DNA from: Clostridia bacterium | Lineage (GTDB): Bacteria > Bacillota > Clostridia > Oscillospirales > Acutalibacteraceae | DNA length: 10,627 nt | Reading direction: 5' to 3' | Assembly: GCA_900770165.1 (NCBI GenBank) | Contig: CAAGJJ010000152.1 | Location: 1-10,627, forward strand | In this document: positions 4,952 through 10,627 of the stretch, in pieces | Position numbering within the stretch: position 1 is the first letter of the stretch | How the letters are laid out: the number at the start of each line of letters is the position of its first letter | Made by a program: the position numbers and the translations under genes | The notes under the pieces: model-generated | Told to the model about the DNA's origin: nothing | Database searches by the model: none | What the model saw: only the letters and a program-made list of their open reading frames with translations

Positions 4952-5005
4952 AAAAATAAGAGCAAGTACAAAGGTATCAAACCTTAAGTACTTGCTCTTA
5001 TTTTT
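4952..5005. terminator. Bidirectional terminator between NERD and XRE genes
   Basis: A perfect 18-bp stem, AAAAATAAGAGCAAGTAC (4952-4969) / GTACTTGCTCTTATTTTT (4988-5005), is extended by an inner AAGGT / ACCTT pairing with a 5-nt loop. Poly-A and poly-T arms make it work in both directions. The right arm contains the stop codon and the last codons of the XRE gene. Confidence 0.9.
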
Positions 5006-5204
5006 TGTCCGATAATCCTAGAAGATAATCGCTAGACACATGATAGAGCCTGCATAATGAAATCAGATGCCGTATAGGCAATTCATTGGCACCTCGTTCA
5101 TAGCGTGCATACATTGTTTGGGATGTACCAAGTATGTGTGCAACATACTCCTGTGTGTAGTCAGAATCTTCTCTAAGATCTTTAATTCTGCGAATGTAAT
5201 CCAA
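4998..5204 (-). CDS. XRE-family HTH transcriptional regulator
   Basis: A 68-residue, single-domain Cro/C1-type repressor. The start is a TTG at 5204 preceded by GGAGG (5217-5213 on the minus strand) with 8-nt spacing. The helix-turn-helix spans about residues 16-40: T-Q-E-Y-V-A-H-I-L-G-T-S-Q-T-M-Y-A-R-Y-E-R-G. It is followed by the usual ELPIRHLISLCRLYHVSSDYLLG helices, and there is no effector domain. It is divergent from the 587-residue zinc-ribbon gene. The gap carries several TTAGTA/TACTAA half-sites over the divergent promoter, so it probably represses the zinc-ribbon operon and itself. It converges on the NERD gene, sharing a bidirectional terminator. Confidence 0.92.
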   Translation of the reverse strand: MDYIRRIKDLREDSDYTQEYVAHILGTSQTMYARYERGANELPIRHLISLCRLYHVSSDYLLGLSDKK

Positions 5205-5238
5205 TAAGATATCCTCCGATTGAATAATTTCTTTGTTA

Positions 5239-5244
5239 ATTATA
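5239..5244 (-). promoter_or_regulatory. -10 box of the XRE gene
   Basis: On the minus strand 5244-5239 reads TATAAT, a perfect -10 hexamer, directly next to the TACTAA half-site at 5243-5248. No strong -35 is seen at 16-19 nt. Confidence 0.5.
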
Positions 5245-5290
5245 CTAAGTAAAAATCTTTACTATTGATTTTAGTAAATATGTGTACTAA
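5243..5290. promoter_or_regulatory. Candidate XRE operator array
   Basis: Four related half-sites occur within 48 bp: TACTAA (5243-5248), TTTACTA (5258-5264), TTAGTAAA (5271-5278) and TACTAA (5285-5290). They form the inverted pairs TTTACTA/TAGTAAA with a 7-nt spacer and TTAGTA/TACTAA with an 8-nt spacer. The array covers the -10 of the XRE gene and the -35 to -10 of the zinc-ribbon operon. Confidence 0.55.
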
Positions 5291-5293
5291 AAT
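5265..5293 (+). promoter_or_regulatory. Promoter of the zinc-ribbon operon
   Basis: TTGATT (5265-5270) and TAAAAT (5288-5293) are spaced by exactly 17 nt, a good sigma-A type promoter. The spacer is filled by the TTAGTA and TACTAA half-sites, so a bound repressor would block it. The ribosome binding site GAGGAGG follows at 5326. Confidence 0.6.
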
Positions 5294-5340
5294 AAATGCA
5301 GTTACATATCGTAAAAATTTAATATGAGGAGGAACTTTAT

Positions 5341-7104
5341 ATGAGTGAAAAGCGATTAAATGTTTTATCATCAGCTGTAGTATTGACAAAAGAAATGGAT
5401 GATTATAACTCTTTAAGAAACAAATTTTTGCAATTATCTAAAGAAGCAGAGGTTAAGGTATCAGAAAGTTATGATAAGAGTGTAAAGTCATATAAGGATT
5501 TACAGTTATCAGCACAGTATATGCTGGACAGATTGTTTAAGGAGTACTTGCAGATAGGGGCTATACATCTTATTTCATATGGAATCTATGATGTAGATGA
5601 AGAGGTACTTAGAGAAGAATATGGCAAAGATTACGATGTTGCTTATAAGAATACAATATTGAATATTATAAGGGAAATTAATGCAATAGATGCAGATGTG
5701 GCACAAGGTAAAGCAGATAGAAAAGAAATGGTAGCAGATGCTGGAAGTACATTTCAGACATTGGGATTTTACAGACAAACAGGTGATGTTGGGAAAGACC
5801 TGAGCAATGTTGCCAAAGCAGAAACTGAAACAATGGCAATGAATGCTGTCATGGCAGGAGGAGCGGCATTGTTATCTGCAGGGTTAGGGGCATTGGATAA
5901 GAAAGCCGCTGAATCTGAAAAAGAAGATATTTTCTCAAGAGCAAGTACTAAAAATTCTTTGGTTCGTGCAATGGGAAAAGATGTGTATCAGCTTCATAAG
6001 ACAATTGCAAGAATAGTAAACAGCAGAGTAAATAAGACATTTACATATCCATCAGAAGAAGAACTTGAAAAGATTGAACCTGAAATAAGGAATGCAATTT
6101 CTGGTAACTTTGACCATGATGAAAATAATCCTGATTTGGAATTAAAGCAGATTATTAAGATTCTCACATTGAATCCATATGAGACAAGAGTATATTCTTA
6201 CATAATGAAAAAACACGATGGATTAACAGACGAACTGAATAATACAGTTAATTATCTGAATATTGATAAACAGGATTTAGCTGATAGTTATCTCAGGTCT
6301 ATGTATAACATGAACGAATATACAACATATGAAAGTATCGTTCCATTTGAAGAACAGATAAGAGCTGAAATGAAACCATTTGATGTTACTGAATGTAAGT
6401 ATTTGTCTGAGGTGGATGATTATAAAGAATCACTTTATACAAAGAGAAGAACATTTAATGCATATGTGTATGATACTATTGATGATAGGGATAAGGCTGA
6501 AGAACAGTTTACTACATTCTTTGATGAACCTGTAAAAGATATGGATATGGATGATTTGGTAGAGAAATATTATGAGACATTACCATCAACAGTATATCAG
6601 AAGAATAGAGAAGATTTGCAGTTGCTTATTATGAGTCAGCTTACAGGATACATTGACGGATTTCAGGATTCAGAAACTATTGATTCATATATTGTTACTG
6701 CCGAAGGTAAGATGAGAGAATATGGATATGAAACACTGTCTTTATTAGATGCACTTACTAAAAAGAGAAAAAAGCTTTGTCGTAAGGAAAATGTGATGAA
6801 AGCAGTTGGTTCAGCAAAAGATTCTGTCAAGAATTTTGGAAAGAATCTTATGGGTAAAGTACCATTTGAGAAGAATACAGCTATAGAAGCAACAAATGAA
6901 GAAGTTAATACAGCGGAAAATATAAAGCCTAAAGCAGCAGGGTTCTTTGATGGTACAAAGAAAATGTTTGCAGGAGCAACAGATAAGGTAAAGAATACAG
7001 TTTCTGGAACTTCAGAAGAAAGTGAATTTAAAACTTGTCCACAATGTGGAGCTACTATAAAGAGCAAAGCAAAGTTTTGCGGAACATGTGGATATAAATT
7101 CTAG
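5341..7104 (+). CDS. 587-residue protein with C-terminal zinc ribbon, unknown function
   Basis: I do not recognise the main body. The start ATG at 5341 follows GAGGAGG (5326-5332). Residues 1-160 are rich in Lys, Glu and Asp and probably alpha-helical. Residues 166-186 (AMNAVMAGGAALLSAGLGAL) form a small glycine/alanine-rich hydrophobic stretch that might touch or insert into a membrane. Residues 190-500 are again helical and acidic, with many Tyr. A low-complexity linker with repeated amphipathic segments (SAKDSVKNFGKNLMG, DGTKKMFAGATDKVKN) leads to a C-terminal zinc ribbon with C566, C569, C580 and C583. It is the first gene of an operon with the next zinc-ribbon protein (12-nt gap) and is probably controlled by the divergent XRE protein. 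A scaffold or membrane-stress role is conceivable but unsupported; no catalytic motif is visible. Confidence 0.75.
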   Translation: MSEKRLNVLSSAVVLTKEMDDYNSLRNKFLQLSKEAEVKVSESYDKSVKSYKDLQLSAQYMLDRLFKEYLQIGAIHLISYGIYDVDEEVLREEYGKDYDVAYKNTILNIIREINAIDADVAQGKADRKEMVADAGSTFQTLGFYRQTGDVGKDLSNVAKAETETMAMNAVMAGGAALLSAGLGALDKKAAESEKEDIFSRASTKNSLVRAMGKDVYQLHKTIARIVNSRVNKTFTYPSEEELEKIEPEIRNAISGNFDHDENNPDLELKQIIKILTLNPYETRVYSYIMKKHDGLTDELNNTVNYLNIDKQDLADSYLRSMYNMNEYTTYESIVPFEEQIRAEMKPFDVTECKYLSEVDDYKESLYTKRRTFNAYVYDTIDDRDKAEEQFTTFFDEPVKDMDMDDLVEKYYETLPSTVYQKNREDLQLLIMSQLTGYIDGFQDSETIDSYIVTAEGKMREYGYETLSLLDALTKKRKKLCRKENVMKAVGSAKDSVKNFGKNLMGKVPFEKNTAIEATNEEVNTAENIKPKAAGFFDGTKKMFAGATDKVKNTVSGTSEESEFKTCPQCGATIKSKAKFCGTCGYKF

Positions 7105-7115
7105 GAGGTTGCATA

Positions 7116-8060
7116 ATGAAATATTGTGAAAATTGTGGAGCAGAGCTCGAAGATAGTGCTGTGTTCTGCGAAGAATGTGGAGCGAAAGTTGAGACTGTGC
7201 CACAAGAAAAAGCAGTAGATTCAGAGCAAAGCAAGGAAGCAGAAAAACAGGATAATGCTGAAATTGATGATGCTGTAATTGATATATCAGATAAGCCAGT
7301 TGGAAAAGAGCTCGAAGATGATGCTATGTTCTGTGAAGAATGTGGTGCAAAAGTTGAGAAAAAAACAATAGAACAACCAACACAAACTCTGAATAAATCT
7401 AATAGAAAAAGAAATAAATTAGTTCCTATACTATGTACTATTATAGGAATATTGGTTGTTGTTATTGTTATAATTCTACTCTATGGTATTAATAAAATTA
7501 AAAAGAACAATGATACTGATACACAAACAAATCTTAGTTCTGACATTACTGAGCAAACAGAGTTTCATAGTGATATAACAGTACCTGCAACTGAAAGCAT
7601 AACTGAAAAACAGACAGAATCAAAATTTGAAGCCAAAACATTGAATAATAAGTCGTGGAATAGTAAATTTATTACTAAAAATGGTTATACATATTGTGTA
7701 AGTATGAGAATAAATAGTGTACAAGGTGATATAGCAATAAGTGAGCTTATTATAAAATGCTATAAAGAAAATAGTGATTCAGGATTTAAAGATAAATTAG
7801 TAAATATTCCAATTAAAGCAACTGATAATAAACTTGAATTTGATGTATCAAAAGCAGAGAGCTACTTTACAGAATCAGGAGATTTGGATGAAACTAAGGA
7901 ATTCAAACCGCTTGATAGTTTAAAAGATAACTATAAAGGTGTTTTTCAAATCACTTTTACCTCTGGTAATGATAATTTAACAGTTGTATCAGGAAACATT
8001 TATTGTGGAAAAACTTATATGGATTTTTCAGGTGCTAGTTTAGAGCCGAGTGTACATTAA
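7116..8060 (+). CDS. Zinc-ribbon, single-pass membrane protein with exported C-terminal domain
   Basis: A 314-residue protein; AGGAGG (7103-7108) lies 7 nt before the ATG at 7116 and overlaps the stop of the previous gene, so the two are co-transcribed. It starts with a full zinc ribbon (C4, C7, C18, C21), then an acidic linker, then a second, damaged ribbon copy. That copy keeps C73 and C76 but has lost its first CxxC; the two stretches (ELEDSAVFCEECGAKVE and ELEDDAMFCEECGAKVE) are clear duplicates at the DNA level. A basic NRKRNK precedes one membrane helix (about 101-124, LVPILCTIIGILVVVIVIILL). The remainder, beyond a Thr/Ser/Asp-rich linker, would be outside the cell: a beta-rich domain of about 150 residues ending in SVH. 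The architecture recurs in Clostridia; the function is unknown. The last codons recur before repeat C. Confidence 0.8.
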   Translation: MKYCENCGAELEDSAVFCEECGAKVETVPQEKAVDSEQSKEAEKQDNAEIDDAVIDISDKPVGKELEDDAMFCEECGAKVEKKTIEQPTQTLNKSNRKRNKLVPILCTIIGILVVVIVIILLYGINKIKKNNDTDTQTNLSSDITEQTEFHSDITVPATESITEKQTESKFEAKTLNNKSWNSKFITKNGYTYCVSMRINSVQGDIAISELIIKCYKENSDSGFKDKLVNIPIKATDNKLEFDVSKAESYFTESGDLDETKEFKPLDSLKDNYKGVFQITFTSGNDNLTVVSGNIYCGKTYMDFSGASLEPSVH

Positions 8061-8136
8061 CTCAGTTGATATATGTGTTGTGTAGGAATATTTGATTGTA
8101 TATGATGCTTGAAATCACGTAAGAATAATTGAAAAT
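8018..8136. repeat. Extra homology block left of repeat B (also left of C)
   Basis: This 119-bp segment, holding the last codons of the zinc-ribbon gene and the 76 bases after its stop, matches 10217-10335 with about a dozen differences by hand count and no length change. It continues without a break into repeats B and C. Repeat A lacks it. Zinc-ribbon 3' end and repeat therefore form one block. Confidence 0.85.
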
Positions 8137-8488
8137 ATTTCGGGCACTTTTCCGGCACTTATTTCATCAATAAGCATTACATAAAAATCATTACACAGGA
8201 TATCGGCTTCTACTGGACTAGTGCCATAAAGGAGAACTAAGAAAGCTAGTGTTTAAGCAATCTCACGGCTTCGAACCCTGGTGGGCTCATTAAGATGGGA
8301 ATGGTTGAAAAACCATTCCTTTTTTCGTTCGTGCCTAGTGACTAGGAGGGGAACGGGCGTCTTATGAAGAAATTCATTCTTTATTATTTCCATGCATTAA
8401 TTATTGTGATTTTGAAAACCCGCATAAACACTGGGAATGTTTGTGGGCAAGTTGGGCACTTTTATGGCACTTGGTGTAAAGGGGAGTG
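8137..8488. repeat. 350-bp structured repeat, copy B (complete)
   Basis: Same order as copy A: left motif pair (8142-8160, CCGG variant), a left stem segment reading CTTCTA instead of CTCCTA (still pairing as a G-U), CGGCTTCGAACCCTGG core (8266-8281), terminator, a perfect CCTAGT-G-ACTAGG palindrome (8334-8346) where copy A has CCTACTGACTAGG, and the right motif pair (8453-8472). GAGACC/GGTCTC of copy A is reduced to GAGA/TCTC. It fills most of the 520-bp gap between the zinc-ribbon and GIY-YIG genes. No coding region is supported in it. Confidence 0.85.
8298..8325 (+). terminator. Intrinsic terminator inside repeat B
   Basis: GGAATGGTT (8298-8306), loop GAAA, AACCATTCC (8311-8319), then TTTTTT. 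It would end the zinc-ribbon operon transcript. Confidence 0.9.
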
Positions 8489-8531
8489 ATGTATTTATAT
8501 CGAATTTTTGTTTTTATTATTCTGATTATTG

Positions 8532-8540
8532 TGTTAAGAT
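8532..8540 (+). promoter_or_regulatory. Extended -10 promoter of the GIY-YIG/dinD operon
   Basis: TG (8532-8533), one base, then TAAGAT (8535-8540). No -35 at usual distance. It lies about 44 bp beyond the right end of repeat B, nearly the same distance as the promoter after repeat A. Confidence 0.5.
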
Positions 8541-8580
8541 AAAAACAAATTATAATTGGCTTATATATTAGAGGTGGAAA

Positions 8581-9294
8581 ATGCAGGAAATAAGGAAATG
8601 GGGATTTGGTACAGCACCATTAAAAGAAAAGCAAGAAAATAGATATAAATATAATTTAACAGTGGTTTTGAGTTATATTCATAACATATCAATGCCAGTA
8701 AGTGAATCATTATTAAATAGTATAAGTGAAGTAAAAGGATTATTTAACAGAATAATAAAGCAAGATCAATGGGATTGGTTTACTGTAAATATGTATTTTG
8801 ACTATCCTTCAAATAAAGAATTAGTTAAAATTGTATGTTTGTTGTCAGATTTGAGGCGAAATGTTAAAGAACTGAATATGACTCAAATTGAAAAGACAGT
8901 AGAAAGGATTTTAAAAACAAATTTTACCCAATATAGTCAGAATTTTCTAGAATTTAGCAATAGACCTGATACAGATGATTATATTTATATTTTATCAAGA
9001 AGGGATAATAAAGATTTACTTAAGATAGGTATGACTACAAGGAATGTTATTAAAAGGTGTAATGAAATAAATTCTGCAACAGGTATAGTTTTTCCATTTT
9101 CACCTAGAAAGGTTTTTAGAGTTTATGATGCATCATATTCTGAAAAATTGGTTCATAAAGAATTAGCACAGTATCGAATAAGGAACGATAGAGAATTTTT
9201 TATATTATCATATTCAAAAGCATGTGAAATGATAGAAAAAAATTTAATAGACAATAATATGATGTATTATAAGTATGAAAATAAAGAAAAGTAG
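8581..9294 (+). CDS. T5orf172-type GIY-YIG nuclease-domain protein
   Basis: A 237-residue protein; AGAGGTGG (8570-8577) precedes the ATG at 8581. Residues 1-130 are a helical region I do not recognise, possibly a target-binding part. Residues 133-218 match the T5orf172/MUG113 branch of the GIY-YIG superfamily: D-Y-I-Y-I-L (133-138) for the first strand, K148-I-G-M for the second, R159 after it, the helix S-E188-K-L-V-H192-K-E-L, and R-E205-F-F as the counterpart of the usual E-W-F. The catalytic-type residues therefore appear present. It is the first gene of an operon with dinD (31-nt gap). Its last 71 codons also occur as the fragment at 3580. T5orf172 domains are frequent in phage and mobile-element proteins, often next to BRO-N or DinD-like proteins, which fits here. 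Confidence 0.85.
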   Translation: MQEIRKWGFGTAPLKEKQENRYKYNLTVVLSYIHNISMPVSESLLNSISEVKGLFNRIIKQDQWDWFTVNMYFDYPSNKELVKIVCLLSDLRRNVKELNMTQIEKTVERILKTNFTQYSQNFLEFSNRPDTDDYIYILSRRDNKDLLKIGMTTRNVIKRCNEINSATGIVFPFSPRKVFRVYDASYSEKLVHKELAQYRIRNDREFFILSYSKACEMIEKNLIDNNMMYYKYENKEK

Positions 9295-9325
9295 GAATTT
9301 GAGTATTAGTTTATAGGAGTTTTAT

Positions 9326-10186
9326 ATGAGTGATTTAAAAGCGATAGAGTATAAAAGATTTGAAGATATAAAGCATATTAATGAAAATGGTAGTGAATAT
9401 TGGAGTGCGAGAGAATTAGCCATTGCTTTAGATTATGTTCAGTGGCGAAATTTTGAAAAAGTAATAAAACGTGCAATGATTGCATGTGAAAATAGTGGAC
9501 ATAATGTTTTGGACGATTTTGCTGAGGTCAGCAAAATCGTGGAAGCTGGTGCAGCACACAAATCTACAAAGGATTATGAATTATCAAGATATGCTTGCTA
9601 TTTAATAGTTCAAAATGGTGATCCGAGAAAAGAGGTCATTGCTTTAGGACAAACATATTTTGCCATTCAGACATATAGACAAGAAGTAGCTGATCATTTC
9701 AATGAATTGGATGAGGATAATAGAAGGTTGGTGGTAAGAGGTGATATAAAGCAATGGAATCAGATGTTAGCAGAAACTGCGCATAATGCAGCTGTTATTA
9801 CAAATGAAGAGTTTGCTATTTTTCAAAATGCGGGTTATATGGGACTTTATGGAGGTCTTGATGTGGATGATATTCATACGAGAAAACAATTGGAAGTGGG
9901 GCAGAAAATTCTTGATTATATGGGAAGTACAGAGTTAATTGCCAATTTGTTTAGAATATCACAAACAGAAGAAAAATTAAGAAAAGATAAAGTACAAGGT
10001 GCTGAAAAAGCAACATCGGTTCATTATAATGTTGGCAAAGAAGTAAGAAACGCAATAGAAAAAATAGGTGGAACTATGCCAGAAGATTTACCAACACCAG
10101 AAAAAAGTATTCAACAAATTGAAAAGGAACAAATGGAAAGATTGCGTAACAAAGCCAAAAATGGGAAACTTATGTTGGACGAATAG
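9326..10186 (+). CDS. dinD: DNA damage-inducible protein D (DinD)
   Basis: A 286-residue protein of the DinD family, with a BRO-N-like N-terminal half. The ribosome binding site GGAG (9317-9320) precedes the ATG at 9326. Family features: the opening F-E-D-I-K segment, Y-W-S-A-R-E-L-A-I-A-L-D-Y (40-52), W-R-N-F-E-K-V-I-K-R-A, the D-D-F-A-E-V-S-K-I-V segment, D-Y-E-L-S-R-Y-A-C-Y-L-I-V-Q-N-G-D-P (about 82-99), and A-L-G-Q-T-Y-F-A-I-Q-T-Y-R. The C-terminal half is charged and helical. In E. coli, DinD is SOS-induced and inhibits RecA-mediated strand exchange; whether this homologue does so is unknown. I see no LexA-type box (CGAAC-n4-GTTCG) upstream, so here it probably follows the GIY-YIG promoter. 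A 13-bp inverted repeat lies within the gene at 9513-9540. Confidence 0.9.
   Translation: MSDLKAIEYKRFEDIKHINENGSEYWSARELAIALDYVQWRNFEKVIKRAMIACENSGHNVLDDFAEVSKIVEAGAAHKSTKDYELSRYACYLIVQNGDPRKEVIALGQTYFAIQTYRQEVADHFNELDEDNRRLVVRGDIKQWNQMLAETAHNAAVITNEEFAIFQNAGYMGLYGGLDVDDIHTRKQLEVGQKILDYMGSTELIANLFRISQTEEKLRKDKVQGAEKATSVHYNVGKEVRNAIEKIGGTMPEDLPTPEKSIQQIEKEQMERLRNKAKNGKLMLDE
9513..9540. repeat. 13-bp perfect inverted repeat inside dinD
   Basis: ACGATTTTGCTGA (9513-9525), GG, TCAGCAAAATCGT (9528-9540). It encodes the conserved D-D-F-A-E-V-S-K-I-V part of DinD, so protein constraint may explain some of it, but a perfect 13/2/13 arrangement by chance is unlikely. Confidence 0.9.
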
Positions 10187-10213
10187 ATTAAAAGATATTT
10201 ATATTTGAAATAA

Positions 10214-10259
10214 AACTATGGATTTTTCCGATGCTGGTTTAGAGTCTAGTGTGCATTAA
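10214..10259 (+). pseudogene. 3' remnant of a second zinc-ribbon membrane protein gene
   Basis: Fifteen codons read K-T-M-D-F-S-D-A-G-L-E-S-S-V-H and stop (TAA at 10257), against T-Y-M-D-F-S-G-A-S-L-E-P-S-V-H in the intact zinc-ribbon protein ending at 8060. Both silent and replacement changes are present, so this is the tail of a diverged relative and not a fresh copy. Everything upstream of it is now the dinD gene and 27 unrelated bases. It runs directly into the extra homology block and repeat C. Confidence 0.7.
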
Positions 10260-10335
10260 CTCTGTTGGTATATGTGTTGTGTAAGAATATTTGTTTGTAT
10301 ATGACGCTTGAAATCACGTAAGAATAATTAAAAAT

Positions 10336-10627
10336 ATTTCGGGCACTTTTCCGGCACTTATTTCATCAATAAGCATTACATAAAAATTATTACACAGGAT
10401 ATCGGCTCCTACTGGACTAGTGCCATAAAGGAGTTTGAAGAAAACCAGTGTTTAAGCGATCTCACGGCTTCGAACCCCGGTGGGCTCATTAAGATGGGAA
10501 TGGTTGAAAAACCATTCCTTTTTTTCTTTTCGTGCCTAGTGACTAGGAGGGGAACGGGCGTCTTATGAAGAAATTCATTCTTTATTATTTCCATGCATTA
10601 ATTATTGTGATTTTGAAAACCCGCATA
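10336..10627. repeat. 350-bp structured repeat, copy C (cut by window end)
   Basis: Left motif pair (10341-10359), stem segment CTCCTACTGGACTAG (10408-10422), core CGGCTTCGAACCCCGG (10465-10480), terminator, and the perfect palindrome CCTAGT-G-ACTAGG (10535-10547). The right motif pair would lie just past the window. With the zinc-ribbon remnant it fills the last 440 bp; the minus-strand frame crossing it is not a credible gene. Confidence 0.85.
10497..10525 (+). terminator. Intrinsic terminator inside repeat C
   Basis: GGAATGGTT (10497-10505), loop GAAA, AACCATTCC (10510-10518), then seven T. It would end the GIY-YIG/dinD transcript. Confidence 0.9.

Noticed and set aside
10409..10594. Minus-strand 61-codon frame in repeat C
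   Set aside because: It covers the terminator and tRNA-like core, and I found no ribosome binding site or family that supports it.
2342..10627. CRISPR array
   Set aside because: The repeats are about 350 bp, thousands of bases apart, with genes between; there are no short regularly spaced repeats.

Overview
The window looks like an accessory stretch of a low-G+C Gram-positive anaerobe chromosome, most likely a clostridium of the Lachnospiraceae type. This rests on A+T-rich genes, strong AGGAGG-type ribosome binding sites, TTG starts, intrinsic terminators with T tails, and the gene families seen (radical SAM SPL-like protein, DUF3267 putative zincin, HxlR regulator, zinc-ribbon membrane proteins). 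No ribosomal RNA, complete tRNA, CRISPR array, transposase or recombinase gene is visible.

Left part (1-2306): the 3' part of a radical SAM gene (SPL-like, probably the B member of a 'mobile pair'), a small two-helix membrane ORF, a bidirectional terminator, a cupin gene divergent from an HxlR-type regulator, a stretch with two strong hairpins, and a MazG-like nucleotide pyrophosphohydrolase.

Right part (2307-10627): an array built around a roughly 350-bp non-coding repeat present three times (A 2342-2695, B 8137-8488, C 10336 to the window end). Each complete copy is bounded on both sides by a pair of direct GGCACTT motifs. Inside are a tRNA-3'-end-like core (TTCGAACCC), an intrinsic terminator with a GAAA loop, and partly paired flanks. 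A solo left-end motif (3527) and a decayed core (4218) show further, partly erased copies. Between repeats lie small gene sets with their own promoters: a DUF3267 membrane zincin; fragments of a GIY-YIG gene and an ASCH-domain gene; a membrane-anchored NERD nuclease-like protein with an XRE regulator facing it; a two-gene zinc-ribbon operon divergent from that regulator; and a T5orf172 GIY-YIG plus DinD pair.

Working together: the repeats end each gene set with a terminator, and the next set starts from an extended -10 promoter. The layout therefore resembles an array of exchangeable cassettes. Shared fragments support past recombination: the last 71 codons of the GIY-YIG gene recur at 3580, and the last codons of the zinc-ribbon gene recur just before repeat C. 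The enzyme that would move such cassettes is not in the window, so the cassette idea is an inference. The gene content (NERD, GIY-YIG, DinD, ASCH, MazG, XRE) is typical of phage- or defence-related accessory DNA. The zinc-ribbon pair with its XRE switch is the least understood module.
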